NCBI GenBank assembly: GCA_030765055.1
Contig: CM060958.1
Span: 76,956,985-77,020,984 of the forward strand
Source of the DNA: Mantis religiosa
Lineage: Eukaryota > Arthropoda > Insecta > Mantodea > Mantidae
Reading direction: 5' to 3'
DNA: 64,000 nucleotides
Part shown: in pieces, positions 12,129 through 24,424 of the stretch
Layout: each line of letters begins with the position of its first letter
Position numbering within the stretch: the first letter of the stretch is position 1
Made by a program: the position numbers and the translations under genes
The notes under the pieces: generated by a model
Databases searched by the model: none
Told to the model about the DNA's origin: nothing
Seen by the model: only the letters and a program-made list of their open reading frames with translations

Positions 12129-12970
12129 GCTACGCACCTGAAAATTTGATAGTGTAATGTCTGCTGTATATATAAACCATGTACATCAAAAATCTGCTGC
12201 GGAGTGGGATCGCAAAGCCAAAGTCTGGAACGTGCTGCACGGGACCACTTGCAAGTAGCTGCTGTACATCCCTTGTCAGCTCTGTGGTAGCTGATGGAGA
12301 CGGCGCTGCTTATATATGTCATCTGTAGACATTGCCCATCAGGACCTGTTCGTCTAGCCCGAGAGGAAGTACATTGGCAATCATATGTACGGTATCTAGG
12401 CGTTTTGCTTGATGTAAAACTGACGTGGAAGAACCACATCACCTACACAGCCAACTAGGTTAGCAAACGTATGGGTATGTTATACCCATTGTACAATCAA
12501 CGCTCAGTGATGTCCATATCTAATAAATTGTTCCTCTATAAACAAGTGCTCCAACCAGCCATCACTTATGCCTGTGCCATTTGGGGTATAGCAGCTAAAA
12601 CTCACCTACATCGCCTTGAAGTCCTACAGCCTCGATTCCTCCGCATTGCCACGGATTCTTCATGGTACATCCCTAACCTTCTAATCCATCGTGACCTCCA
12701 TATTCCTACCCTAACAGACTATATCCACACCCTCTCACTCCCATTCTATCAAAACCTCTCCCATAACTTCAACTCCCTTATACGCGGTCTAGGTGAGTAC
12801 AACATCGACCCCGGCGAAAAACACAAGAGACCAAGACTTGTTTTAGGTACATGAAAACACTGTACTATCAGTACACAACTTATATACAAAAGGAAAAAAA
12901 CATCAAAACAAACCTCTACCGTCATTTGCTCTAACTTGTAAAACATCCTCCTGCCAGTAGAAGGCTCAGC
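12129..12970 (+). pseudogene. Jockey-like LINE, reverse-transcriptase C-terminal half
   Basis: The plus strand reads VRYLGVLLDVKLTWKNHI near 12390, then a stop, then 12471-12854 with LQPAITYACAIWGIAAKTHL, IHRDLHIPTL and a basic end EKHKRPR. These blocks are the standard order after the catalytic box of jockey-group LINEs. The N-terminal endonuclease and the polymerase core are absent, and stops interrupt the upstream portion. Confidence 0.75.
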
Positions 12971-13975
12971 CCTGATCTCACTAGAGACTGAAAGTCTGGC
13001 TAGATAACATATATGTATTCCAGTCGGAGTTCTTAGCAATTAAATAAGCTATAAAATGGTGTACTGTTAATGGGAACAGTGCCCGTATTCTTATTGATTC
13101 ACAATCAGCTCTACTCGCTATTAATGATAAATACAATTTAAATTCATTAGCACATGAAATCCGAACCTTGCTTCGAAACCATCCAGGACATATTTGCATG
13201 GGATGGCTTAAAGGACACAGTGGAATTTTAGGTAACGAGAGAGCTGATTGCTTGGCTAAGAAGGCTGCAGAATCCAATCTTCCTGTGACATACTCTTTAT
13301 GTCCTATTTCTACTGTAAGGAGAATAATACATCAACATATTCTTGAAGAATGTACCCAACATTCCTGTGACATACTCTTTATGTCCTATTTCTACTGTAA
13401 GGAGAATAATACATCAACATATTCTTGAAGAATGTACCCAACAATGGCTAACAACTCCAAATGGAAGTTTAACAATATCATTATTTTTCCCTAGTGTATA
13501 TGACAGAGGAAAATGTGAAACTCTTGTACCAAATTTTGTTTTGACACAATTTTTAAGTGAACATGGTAAATTTGGTGAATAATTATCACGCTTTCACTTA
13601 ACCTCCAACCCCGAGTGCATGTGTGGTGAAGAATTTCAAACTGTGGTTCATCTCCTTTTCTGTTGTCCCATTTTTTGGAGAGAAACACAATAATTAATAT
13701 TCAAGCTAGACTCTCTGGGAACTGAATTTTCTGCTCCGCTCACATCTTTGCTAATGAAGCCACAACAGTATAAGTACTTTATGATGTTTATAAACTCAGT
13801 GTTTAAACGTTTGAAATAGTTTAAATTAATATTCATTAGATTAAAACATAATTTCTTCCTTCTAGTACTTAAAATATTTTTGTTAAAATTGTATATTTTT
13901 AATGTATCAACTATAACCCTAATATACCACTGTGTAAAATAGGGTTCAATAAATCTGGATAAATAAAAAAATATC
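12971..13975 (+). pseudogene. LINE fragment with RNase H domain and terminal zinc knuckle
   Basis: RNase H removes template RNA during retrotransposition in I/R1-group LINEs. Visible on the plus strand: FQSEFLAIK (catalytic Glu region), LIDSQSALLAI (Asp), then WLKGHSGILGNERADCLAK (last Asp) ending near 13260. A later block, PECMCGEEFQTVVHLLFCCP near 13610, is the C-terminal zinc-knuckle-like end. An 82-bp tandem duplication at 13280-13443 shifts the frame, and stops occur, so the gene is dead. Confidence 0.8.
13280..13443 (+). repeat. 82-bp tandem duplication inside a LINE
   Basis: The block beginning TTCCTGTGACATACTC is present at 13280-13361 and again at 13362-13443, essentially unchanged. 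Eighty-two is not a multiple of three, so it breaks the LINE reading frame. The near identity means the duplication is younger than the surrounding decay, or is an assembly artefact. Confidence 0.9.
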
Positions 13976-14390
13976 TATATGTTCATATGTATTCAGGACT
14001 TATTTTCGGGTAGTTTCACCTCGATTTTTGGCCCACAAGCCCCACATACAATAGAGAGATGCCGTCAAACTCTAAAGTGTGTATAAGTGTGAGCTTACTG
14101 ATACTTCCCTTGTGAGTTTTGCCATAAATCATGTTATATAAAATGATTCTCAAATGGTGGAGGTCTCATAATCGATACAGAATGAAGGATGATTTCAACA
14201 CTGTGGCCAGACTAGGTCATTTATGCCGAAAGGAAGGAAACACCAATGTCAGTAGCCTAGCGCGAGAGGGTCCTGAACGTTCCTAGACTTTTCGTCCACA
14301 CAGAGTCTTTAATTCCACCCTTACACATAAAGAAAAATACTGTAGGATATACTGAACACAAGAGAGTAACAGCCCGCCTCTGTAGCATAA
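13976..14390. other. No recognisable feature
   Basis: Nothing recognised in this stretch. Confidence 0.4.
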
Positions 14391-14505
14391 GTGGTAGTAC
14401 ATCTGCATCACGTCCAACAGGTCGCGAGTTCGAATTTCGGTAAGAGTTAACTGGATAAAATTTCTTCGGGATTTTGCCTTACCCTGGAAGATGAATGCCG
14501 AGTAA
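14391..14505 (+). repeat. Family A SINE, truncated
   Basis: Plus-strand family A head (GCCCGCCTCTGTAGCATAAG) and B box (GAGTTCGAATTTCGG), then the start of the body. The 3' half is missing. Strongly diverged, so an old copy. Confidence 0.75.
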
Positions 14506-15129
14506 CGCTAATAATTAAAGGAATGTTTAACCTGAGAGTTACGAGACACACAGAAATTCTGTGCGGCAAGGCCATTTTAGGCTATGAATAAAAAATGTTG
14601 AAACTATTTATAGACAAGAGCAGCACAAATCAAGTCCTTTAGAACGCTAAAAAGTATATATAGCACAACATTACTTCAAATTAATGGTATGCAAGTAATA
14701 ATTATTTCTGGGTGAGAATTTATACGAACATGCAAGTGGAATGAAATAAGAACCTATGGCAGAAAAGATATATAAGGTAAGGTATTTTTAAACTTCCTGC
14801 AGGAAAATAAATTATAAGATTTCATTCAAAAATTTGTTATCAAGATTTAAGTGTAAATTTACATTTTATGGTACACGGAATAAAAAAAGTATAAGAATGT
14901 GTGAATATGTGTGTGAGTGTGTGTGTGTGAACATCAAAATTTAATCATGGAAGGTTGGATAAATTCCAAACTTCGTATTTCAGTTTAGCATCCTCCGAGG
15001 TTAAGACACGAATATTTTCAGGAAAATGCTCCACCCCAGACTACCCTTTATTTCTAACATTTTTATTTTAAAAATAGTTCTATAGATTTTGATTAAAATC
15101 CAATAGATTTAAATGACATCTTAAATGTA
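14506..15129. other. No recognisable feature
   Basis: AT-rich, with a short TG-rich patch near 14910. No gene seen. Confidence 0.45.
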
Positions 15130-15760
15130 TTTAATGCAAATTAATCGGTTTTCCACACTGGCCATCTGTAGTCTAAGGTTTGGATAGGTAGAGTCGGATT
15201 GAAAAATTCAGTGCCATAGCCGGGATTTGAACCACATCATGCTGGCATGTTGACCATGGTAGCTCAATGTTTAAGATCCACTGGATGGAGAGCGGGAGAG
15301 CCAGTCTCCGGGTTGACCTAATGGGTCGTTTGCACATACCAGTTTTGCTGGCCCATCGGTGGAGTTTCCAACTGGTAAATGGCAGACACCCTCTCCACTG
15401 CCGTGACTCCTTAGGTTGGCCGCCCTCTATCTTCTCGCGTCATCCTTCCAAGTGGGGATGTCCCACTTGGGGCAAGACTGTACTGAGACCCCTTCGTACC
15501 ATAATCCCATCCGATCTAACTATGAAGCCTGGGACTTAAATACTTACAGCATAGTAAATCGCTACAAAAAGTGTGCTTATCTCATTGTATATGAGAACCC
15601 CTAGTGGTTTAGCGGGAAACACACGAATCAGTTGGAGAATTTAATGTCATGTCGGCATGTTCGCCATGGTAGCTCAAAGAGCGTCCGGATGGAGACCAGC
15701 AGATCCGTGGTGTAAATCCCGGCTATGGCATTGAATTTTTCAGTCTGACTCTATTTATAC
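15130..15760. repeat. Family B composite with foreign insert
   Basis: A minus-strand family B end (15130-15235) jumps into plus orientation, with tRNA-like heads near 15255 and 15660. Between them, about 15290-15535 is a more GC-rich segment unrelated to family B. The right part (from TACTTACAGCATAGTAAAT near 15540) is a normal plus unit. The arrangement again places opposite orientations at the two ends. Confidence 0.7.
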
Positions 15761-16084
15761 AAATGTTTATCATGTTGAATTTTCTGGAAATATCCCCTTC
15801 TGGGAAGATAGGGCCATCAGTAAAGGACTATGGTCTTCACGAGCCGCACACCTTATAGTATGCGACTTTTATGTACGGGAAAACTTAAAAAACAAGTGTA
15901 TCGGAACAAACCGCATACGTTAAAAGAGAAATTACTGTAACTTCAGAAGATGAATTAATGCCTGTCAACAGAAATTTTCTTCGAAGGATGACACATGCTT
16001 GTCAGCACAATTACTTCATTTATAATACCTTCTGTGACAAAAGTATGTTTTGTTCTGCCTTTCTCTTCAATGCTGACGTTAGGA
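15761..16084. other. No recognisable feature
   Basis: No gene or repeat recognised. Confidence 0.4.
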
Positions 16085-16348
16085 GGCGCTTGGGTTCCCT
16101 CAGAGCGAGGGAGCCGAGGCATCTGACCTGAGAGATGAAATTAGGGTTGAGAAGTCGACCCAACGCCTGAGATGACTGAAGGATGGAGTAATTGGTGTAA
16201 TGATGGCGGGGGAAACCGGAGGACCCGGAGGAAACCCACCCCAGCACCATGTTGTCCACCACAAATCCCACTTTGCGGTCGCTGGGATCGAATTCGGGCC
16301 GCCTAGGTGAGAGCCAAGTGGTCTAACTACTCAGCCATGGCGCGGCCA
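16085..16348 (-). repeat. Family D SINE-like repeat
   Basis: The minus strand begins with a tRNA-like head (GGCCGCGCCATGGCTGAGTA, B box AATTCGATCCC) and continues with GACCGCAAAGTGGGATTTG and GGTGGACAACATGGTGCTGG. The plus-strand copy at 24578-24790 shares the same order of words, which establishes a dispersed tRNA-derived family. Confidence 0.75.
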
Positions 16349-16451
16349 CAGAGGTATGTAATTATTGTAATTATATTATGTATCTTTTTATTATAACCTT
16401 CATTAGCGCTATTAAAATAATAGAACTTAGGATATTCAAACTTTCATCTTT

Positions 16452-16868
16452 AATACGAATAGAGTCAATCTAAAAAATTCAATGTCATGGCCGGGATTTG
16501 AATCACGGATCTCCTGGTTTCCGTCCAGTCGCTCTAACCCTTTGAGCTACCATGGCCAACATGCCGCCAACTGACTCATATTTTCCCGATAAAGCACTAG
16601 GGGCTCTCGTATTCGAGATGCGCCGTCTGTGGCGAATTACTATCGCAAGTACTTGAGTCCCGGTCTTCAATAAGCCCTTATTATTTAAGTTAGTTGATAT
16701 AAATTAATAATTTCTTCACACTAGCCGCATATAGACTAAGGTTTTGGATAGATAAGAGTCAAACTGAAAAATTCAATGTCATGGCCGGGATTTGAACCAC
16801 GGATGGCGCAGCCATGGCATTGAATTTTTCCGTTTGACTCTTATCTATCCAAAACCTTAGTCTGTACT
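16452..16868. repeat. Family B composite ending in a long hairpin
   Basis: A minus unit is followed at about 16733-16861 by an inverted pair: CTAAGGTTTTGGATAGATAA at the left and its complement TTATCTATCCAAAACCTTAG at the right, arms of about 60 bases around a short centre with part of the tRNA-like head. The same minus-then-short-hairpin design is seen at 19701-20207. Confidence 0.8.
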
Positions 16869-16872
16869 CGAC

Positions 16873-17096
16873 TGCCCACTTCGGTAATGTAGATGGTAGC
16901 GTGTCTGCCTCAGGTTCAAGAGGTCCCGAGTTCGAATCTCGGTCAGGGTGAGTTATCTGGATAAGGATTTTTCCGGGTTTTTCCCTTATCCTGAAAGACG
17001 AATGTCAGGTAACTCTAAGCTCCATGGACCCCGGATGCATTGAGAATCATTTCACCCGTTTCATTTATCGTCCGATATGACTAAATGTAAATTACA
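16873..17096 (+). repeat. Family A SINE
   Basis: Plus-strand copy with head, B box (GAGTTCGAATCTCGG) and the full body to TATGACTAAATGTAAATTAC. It sits directly beside the family B hairpin. No clear target duplication. Confidence 0.82.
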
Positions 17097-19318
17097 AAAA
17101 ATGTGCACGACTAGTGGGAAGAAATTATTAAGTTTCATCTTTAAACTTACAATGCGAACGTAGTGAAAAATACAGATATTTTCTTGAATATTAATCTCAT
17201 GGAAATGAAATAAACCTAATATGTTTATTATGTGATATAGCCTAAAACTTTAACCATAATAAGAATTTTACACCTCAATTTTTCCCTTTAATTATGAATT
17301 ACGTTGTAATATTTGAGATGAATAGTGTAAATGGTTAATAATCTCAGGAATATTACACAGCAAGCATTACTGGCTTCTGGTCATCTATTTGGCCATTAAT
17401 TAACGAAAAGAGATATGTCTCACACATTAGATAAATTGTACAATTAATTACTCATTTTATTATAAAACTGGATAATGAGTTTCAATACCAGTATAAGAAA
17501 AAGTGTAATGGGAAAATATGTTATTTTATAACTTAGAAAACTATGCAGACCCTATTCTCATACATATATTATCTCAACAATGAAACAAAAGCTTCTCTTA
17601 TTTTTATTTTCAGCCCTTTAAAGATAAGATATACTGCTTAAAGGATCATGATACTTATACACGTACAGGACTTAGCAGAACGCCTAGGATATATTACAAT
17701 TTGAGAGCACTGACCCATTGATACAATTTGAACAATTCGACCAATATGTATAAAACTTTGGATACTTATGTTTCTGTGAAATTTTTGCGCTTCTCAGAAC
17801 CTTAAAAACACAACGACACCTCTATTTTTGCCTCTTGCTTATAGAATGCAAAGTTGGATTTAAAAAAAGTAAAGAAAAGAAAAAGAAACGTTAATTCAAA
17901 TTTTGGACTGAGTAGTGAGGGCAGGAACTGTCACATCACATATTCAGGATGTTTATTTAGTTACTTTATGATAAATTTACTATTTAACTCATAATATAAA
18001 TATTATTACTAATGTTATCTGCATATACTGGAAGTTATTATAAACGTACCTTAAGAGAAGGTAAGGATTACATAAATAAAAATAAATAGGCTAGACCATT
18101 TTTTAAAAAAAGATGAGGTGCAAGTCTATAAAGCTAGAATTTTTACTGTGATATGTGGAAAATTCTACAATATTTAAAACGATAAACACACGTGTGATTT
18201 GTATATAAACAGGAGAAACACGTTTAATGAAACATAAACCAGCATTCCATCTCGGAGTGTCAAGTTCGCCCGCCTTTTTCGTCCGTGCGCCACTGGTAGC
18301 AGAGACGTAATTGTGTTGCCTATCGATCGTCACTAGATGGCGGGCTAAACAGCTCACTTGCTGGGCCCGTGTAATAAACACAAAGCAAGTGGTTCCTTCG
18401 CTCCACCCCCTTCTCTTTTCCACTATCATTTGGAGCTGGTAGTAGTAGTGGCGCACCAAACGTTCTGGTCATCTCATCAATCTTATTCCTTTCATTATTT
18501 GTACGGCAGTTTGTTTCGCGAACTTGCCACCAGAGTGTGCAAAGTGACGGTACTACTAGCAGCGGTGGCGCGCGGGATTAAAAGGGATGAGGGATGGCAT
18601 AATGACGTCACGAGGGAGGGGATAGCAAGAGGGAAAACTTGGCAACAGTGTTGAAGCTCTATCTCACTCTGTAGCAGCAAAACCCCGTCTCCACAGAAAT
18701 CAATGCCGGGCTACACACTTGTACGTCTACTAACCAGAATAAAAATATATATTTTTAAAGTAAAAAAAGCCGGTACCTGAAAGATTTATGGTAATATATT
18801 TGTCTGAAGGAAGGAAAAATATAGGCAAACCATGTATCTTGAGTATTTTATGGTCGAGCTGGATGTTTCTACAGTCGTACTGTAAACTACAATCTTCGAC
18901 TGCATAATTCATCAATTTTGACACTTTCCCCTAAATGTTTCACATCAACAACAAGGTTTTGTTTAATAATACCACGGCTTTGGTACTGGTGTCTCAGATT
19001 CTATACCTACAAACCTACTTCTTACTCTTGTAAACACTGCATGCTGTAGGAGTTGCATGGTTTTGCATCGCGAAACGTGTGTAGAGGCATTCTTGCAAGC
19101 TGTTGCTTACACGAAAACGCACAAAAATTCTGCATTCACAGGAACTTAATCAGAAAAAGAAGTGTATACTTGAAGGCAATTCATCCAATTTTTGATAATG
19201 TTAACGCTGGCTATGATCTTCATGTATATAGGTATAATTTCTGTTATTAGAAATGAAGTCCAAAATCTCAGTTACACTATGGTAGCTAAAAGATTAGAAC
19301 AATTATTTTTAAAGCACT
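17097..19318. other. No recognisable gene
   Basis: A 2.2-kb stretch without a recognised element. The 18240-18680 part is more GC-balanced, with several short open frames on both strands, but I cannot assign it to a gene or element. Confidence 0.4.
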
Positions 19319-19332
19319 AAACGAGAATGCGC

Positions 19333-20616
19333 TATTTCACATTATTAGCAATATTCAGGTCTAAAGACATACACAGACAAACAAAAATACGAGCAATATT
19401 GACATACCGATGTGAAGTATGGGTAATGACAAAGAAAATGGAGAATATATTATGTGCCTTTGAAAGAAAGATTTTGAGAAGAATCTTAGGCCCGGTGAAT
19501 GATAATGGATTATGGAGACATAAACATAACAGTGAAATATATGACATATATAAAGAGCTAGATATAACAAGAATAGTTAAATTAAGAAGACTTCAGTGGG
19601 CTGGTCATATATTACGAATGAATGACCAAAGTATACCCTTAAAAGCGTTAAAAGGCAAAATGTTTGGTAACAGAGCAGTTGGCCGACCAAGGGAGGGATG
19701 AAAGGGTACAGCCAGAATGAAAAATTCAATACCATAGCCGGGATTTGAACCACGGATTTTCTGGTTTCCGTGCAGCCGCTCTAACCATTGGAGCTACTAT
19801 GGCCAACCTGCCGATATGACATTAAATTCTCCAACTGACTCGTGTTTCTCCCGGTAAACCACTAGGAGTTCTCATAAACACATGAGACGACTACCTTAAT
19901 GGCAACTTACTATGCTATAAGTACTTTAAGGCCCGGGCTTTATAGTTCGGACCACTATTAGGTACAATTAATGGAAATTACTTGTTCTTTCACACTAGTG
20001 GTGTGCAGGACGCACTATGAAAGGGTAGAGCCAGAATGAAAAATTCAATGCCATAGCCGGGATCTGAACCACGGATGGTTAGAGCGGCTGGACTGAAACC
20101 AGAAGATCCATGGTTCAAATCCCGTCTATGGCATTGAATTTTTCATTCTGGCTCTACCCTTTCATAGTACGTCCTACACACGGCTAGTGTGAAAGAACAA
20201 TTAATTTCCAAGGGAGGGATGGTTTGATGGGGTGAGAATAGATGCAAGAAACTTACTGAATAGCAAGGATCTGGAAAGAGATGCAATAAATAGGGAAGAA
20301 TGGAGGCAACGCTTAAGAGAAGCCAAGACTCAAGTTGGGTTGTAGCGCTACGGAAGAAGAAGAAGAAGAAGAAGAAGAAGAAGAAGAAGAAGAAGAAGAA
20401 GAAGAAGAAGAAGAAGAAGAAGAAGAAGAAGAAGAAGAAGAAGAAGAAGAAGAAGAAGAAGAAGAAGAAGAAGAAGAAGAAGAAGAAGAAGAAGAAGAAG
20501 AAGAAGAAGAAGAAGAAGAAGAAGAAGAAGAAGAAGAAGAAGAAGAAGAAGAAGAAGAAGAAGAAGAAGAAGAAGAAGAAGAAGAAGAAGAAGAAGAAGA
20601 AGAAGAAGAAGAAGAA

Positions 20617-20647
<31 letters not shown>
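19333..20647 (+). mobile_element. 5'-truncated LINE with GAA tail and 14-bp target duplication
   Basis: Flanked by AAACGAGAATGCGC at 19319-19332 and 20648-20661. Plus-strand coding remains include TKIRAILTYRCEVWVMTK, RRLQWAGHILRMND and GRPREG, and after the family B insertion it continues (WFDG, then NREEWRQRLREAKTQ). This is the C-terminal end of a non-LTR reverse-transcriptase protein. The LINE ends in a GAA tail that has expanded to about 300 bases. A related LINE at 32921-33503 ends in a short GAA tail, so GAA looks like the normal 3' end of this family. Confidence 0.88.
19701..20207. mobile_element. Family B composite inserted in the LINE, 14-bp target duplication
   Basis: Bounded by CCAAGGGAGGGATG at 19687-19700 and 20208-20221. 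It splits the LINE reading frame within the GRP...W motif. The order is a full minus unit, then a partial minus unit folding back into a plus end, with a hairpin around 20020-20165. The clean duplication proves that the whole composite moves as one unit. Confidence 0.9.
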
Positions 20648-20648
<1 letters not shown>

Positions 20649-20649
20649 A
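20353..20649 (+). repeat. GAA microsatellite, about 99 repeats
   Basis: Nearly perfect GAA tract, with one GAG near its end, that directly follows the LINE 3' end. Reading frames through it (poly-E, poly-K, poly-R) are meaningless. Long GAA tracts can form triplex DNA. Confidence 0.97.
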
Positions 20650-20759
20650 ACGAGAATGCGCACAATGGATTAGATTATACTGATTTGCGTTCAGTAGGTT
20701 CACTTGTAGCCAGAAAAAGCTGTGAACATTGAACATGTCCAGACGTATAAAGTTTAATA

Positions 20760-20805
<46 letters not shown>
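20760..20805. repeat. TA dinucleotide microsatellite
   Basis: About 22 perfect TA repeats, just left of the Tc1-like element. Confidence 0.95.
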
Positions 20806-20821
20806 TTGAAAAGTTATCATA

Positions 20822-22964
20822 TACGGTCACCACAATGGAAATGTTTACATTTTAAATGCAAGGAAACTCTTTACATCAACAATGAGCTCAGTTTGCCCTA
20901 CACAAAAAGCTGTGTGGAGCTGTAAATCAGCACAGTGTACAGCAGCAATTTCCTTTCATTATCAGCCGAGGTCTCAGTATGCCTCTGGTATTTCGTGTAC
21001 ATCAAGCTGCTTATTGTGTGTTGCTGTCATCCGATTTTTTATCTCAGTGCTGTTTTTGAAGGTGTGTATTTTCGCATCCAATACAACAAATGGGATGCAA
21101 GAAGCTCACTTCTGAGGAGAACACTCATGCTTCAACTCTGTTAGAAGTGGATACCTCTGTAATTCCCATAGCTGCTGATCTAAAGGTTTCAGGACAAGCA
21201 AAACGACCTAAAAACCGCACCAGCACATTTACCACGTGGCATCACGGTATCACATCAACACAAAAGACAGGTCCAGGTGTTAAAAGAAAGATTTCTCCAA
21301 GAATTGATGACCTTCTAAAACGTTAAGTTGAAGCTGACTTTGCATATATGGACATATTAAGTAAACATGGCCATCTGTAATTCAACTTAAGTTAATAACC
21401 AAGCAGGCCATATAGATGATGCAACAAATGCTTAGGTTTATTGAAATCCCAAATTGTGACGTAGGATCAATCAGAATTAAGTATTGCGGTGGCTTAGTAA
21501 CAAAAACAATAAAAAGAACCAATGATTTTATTCTTAAATTTTTTCTTCTGGCTTTAACTCTCGAAGAGGGTAGACGTGTTTACGGTAAAAGACTTCTTGT
21601 AACTACGAGAAGTTATTGGAGTTCATCATTTATGAACGTTTAGTAAAAGTTTAAAATATATATCGAGTACGCGACGCTACGATAAATAATTTAAGTAAAA
21701 AACCGTTGCATCATTTATAAATAAAAGGAGAAAATTAATATATAGAAAAGGGCATGTAAAGAAGAAAACGATGCCGAGAAATATAATGCCAAGTAAAGTG
21801 AAACTGTATTAATTATTTTATTCCATAGTTGTCCAAAAGTGAAATCCCTTTTGTATCGATACCACGCCTGAGAAGTTTCACATTTCATTGCACGCCGCAG
21901 CTGCCGGAGAGAGGATTTATAGAAATCTTTGAGAACTTCATCTTCACAGCTTTTAGACGAATGGTTCATCGCTTCTATATCAAGGTAAGCTTTGGCTTCT
22001 ACATGCGTCGCCACACCGAGGGAGCGCGAAGGGGCGAATCCAACTTCAGATATGTCACCGCATGCTGTGACATAAATCCAACCCACAAGAAGTGGAACCG
22101 CTTCAAATAGATAGTTAATCCATGGATTCCAGCAGCAGGGTTAAAAAAGAATAATGCAGAACTGCTCAACAGTGTTGCAATCCGGACCATTCAGCATTGG
22201 CTTCAAAAGGTTTTAGGTCTACCAATTCAGTGTGCTGACAAGAAGGGTCATCTAGCTGAAGCTATGAGGAAGATAATAGTACATTTATGCAAAATACCAG
22301 CACTGGACCCGCGCAAAGTAATGTTTTCTGATTCGTCAGAGGGAAGTAAAAAACAGTGAGAAAGTCAAAAAATGTGTCGTGGTATGATTCAAAGTTTACA
22401 GGCAGAACTGCTAAACATCCATAAAGTGTGATGGTATGGGGTGACTTTAGTGGTAATTGTGGTAGAGGTGCCTAATACTTTCTCCCTAAAGGTATAACAA
22501 TGAAAGGGAGTAATTATATAGAAGTGTTTTCAACATATTTGGTCACATTTTGGCCAATTCATCAGTGTCAGTTCTTTATGCATGATGGTGCCCCTGCTCA
22601 CAGAATAAATATGGTTCAGTACTTCCTAAACGACAATAATATACCTGTAATTGATTGGCCTTGTAGCTCTCCTGACCTAAATGCAATAGAAAATGCTTGG
22701 GATATCAAATAAAAAATAAATAGAAGAGCTGCAACCATGTAATATTAAGAAGCTGCACGAGGTGTTGAAGAAGTTTAGGGTGGAAATAGACAAAAAGCTT
22801 TTAAAGTCTAGTAGATTCGATGCCCAGGAGACTCATGAAGATGAAGCCAGTTAAGGGAAATATGACCAAGTATTAATTGTACAGAGAAGTTCAAAATAAA
22901 GCCATGCACAGTCAGTGTTCGTTGTTTTGATTACTATGTAAAGATTTCCATTGCGGTCACTGTA
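20822..22964 (+). mobile_element. Tc1-like transposon, enlarged to 2.1 kb
   Basis: Terminal inverted repeats match well: left ACAATGGAAATGTTTACAT near 20831 and right ATGTAAAGATTTCCATTG near 22936, with TA at each end. Tc1 elements are usually about 1.6 kb, so roughly 0.5 kb or more is extra; the unexplained part lies around 21340-22110 between the N- and C-terminal transposase pieces. Confidence 0.85.
21090..22860 (+). pseudogene. Tc1-like transposase, broken
   Basis: The N-terminal piece (21090-21326) has SGQAKRPKNRTS and is basic, compatible with the DNA-binding region. The C-terminal catalytic part is at 22420-22710: VMVWGDFSGN, FFMHDGAPAHR and DWPCSSPDLNAIENAW, which give the last D and E of a DD34E triad with 34 residues between them. 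Stops and the large internal segment separate the pieces, so no active protein can be made. Confidence 0.82.
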
Positions 22965-23169
22965 CAAGCAATATGAACAGCAATATGGAAAACAAAGCAG
23001 GAATAATTATATATGACACTTTTTAAATTAGATTTCACTTGACTTATACCAGTACGTCTCAACCTTTTTGCAATGGATATCATTCATTGATATTTATTAA
23101 ATACATATACATTAAAAATAAACTTTCAACATGCATCAAAGATTTATTAGTAATGATTTGTTATTGGAA

Positions 23170-24215
23170 TAGTTAGATACTACTTATAGAGCTACAGAAG
23201 CATTATCAGGAGAATTTGTTATTCAGAAAATCTTGTACAGAATAAAGAGATTTTGAGCAAAGGTACTCTCTAACAGCATTTTTAAAAGAACCGGAATTAT
23301 CCATTTTTTCTTGAAGAACATTACGTAGTGCGCCAAATATTTTGATTGTTTCATAATGTACACTTTTCTGGAAGAGGGAAAGTTTAGCACTGGGATAATG
23401 GATATTATACCTTTGTCTAGTGTATATTCTGTGAATTACATTATTTGTTGCAAATAAGGCACGATTGCATACAAAGAATTTTAGGATCGAGAATATATAC
23501 ATGCAAGGAAGCGTTAATGTCTTCAATCTTCTAAAAAGATCTTTACAGGAGCATCTGTTGTGGGTGTTAGTAATGATTCTTATAACCTTCTTTTGCATAA
23601 GAAATATTCTTTTACTTTCTACTGAGTTGCCCCAAAATAATATTCCGTATTCCATGATAGAGTTAAAGTATGCACAATATACTAATTTAAGTGCGTCAAT
23701 AGAACTCACATTAACCAGCTCTCGGATAGCATAACAGGCAGAGCTGAGTTTAGGTAAGATATAATTTATGTGAGCTTTCCAATCTAAACATCTGTCCACT
23801 TGAAGACCCATAAATTTTATGCTATCAATTTCTTCTAACAACATATCATTAATCCCGATTTCTATTTGAGTATGTGACGTACGACAGGCTATAAATTTGA
23901 CCACTTTTGTTTTGTCTAGATTCACAGGTAATTTGTCCGCTTTAAACCAGCATGACATACAGTTCAAAACCTAATTAATTTTAAGTATACACTTGTTTAT
24001 ATTTGTACTGGTCAGCAGGACACTAGTGTCATCAGCAAAAAGAACTGTACTTGCAATATCCTTTATATACAGTGAGAGGTCATTCATATAGATCAGAAAT
24101 AATAAAGGCCCTAACATGTAACCTTGCAGTACTCCATGAGTTACAGTTCGAAGTTTGTTTTTCATAACCGATATCACTGACGGATACTTCAACACTCTGT
24201 TTTCTTTCATTTATA
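23170..24215 (-). pseudogene. LINE reverse transcriptase, 5'-truncated (jockey/CR1-like)
   Basis: On the minus strand 24210-23971 has VLQGYMLGPLLFLIYMNDL and the catalytic box FADDTSVLLT, with both Asp present. After one stop it continues 23967-23206 with KTKVVKFIACRTSH, IDSIKFMGLQVDRCLDWKAH, FNSIMEYGILFWGN and a typical end. The endonuclease half is missing. It is among the least decayed LINEs here: apart from one stop codon the frame is open for over 330 codons. Confidence 0.88.
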
Positions 24216-24424
24216 TGTGATAAAAACTAACTTAAATGTTCATTTTTTAGTCCATAGATGTCCTATAGTCCACAGTATGTTGTATAATATCCTATTTTAT
24301 GATTATACCTGTGTTTATTTATCACAACCTTTTGATTTGAAATATTATTCATTATTTATATATTTCTTAACCATTTGTTTCACTCAGAATAGGTCTCTTA
24401 AAATTTTAGGAATGTAAATTCATC
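24216..24424. other. No recognisable feature
   Basis: AT-rich sequence at the truncated end of the LINE. Confidence 0.45.

Noticed and set aside
20143..20820. Poly-Phe, poly-Ser, poly-Lys, poly-Glu and poly-Leu frames
   Set aside because: They translate a GAA/TTC microsatellite and carry no coding signal outside it.
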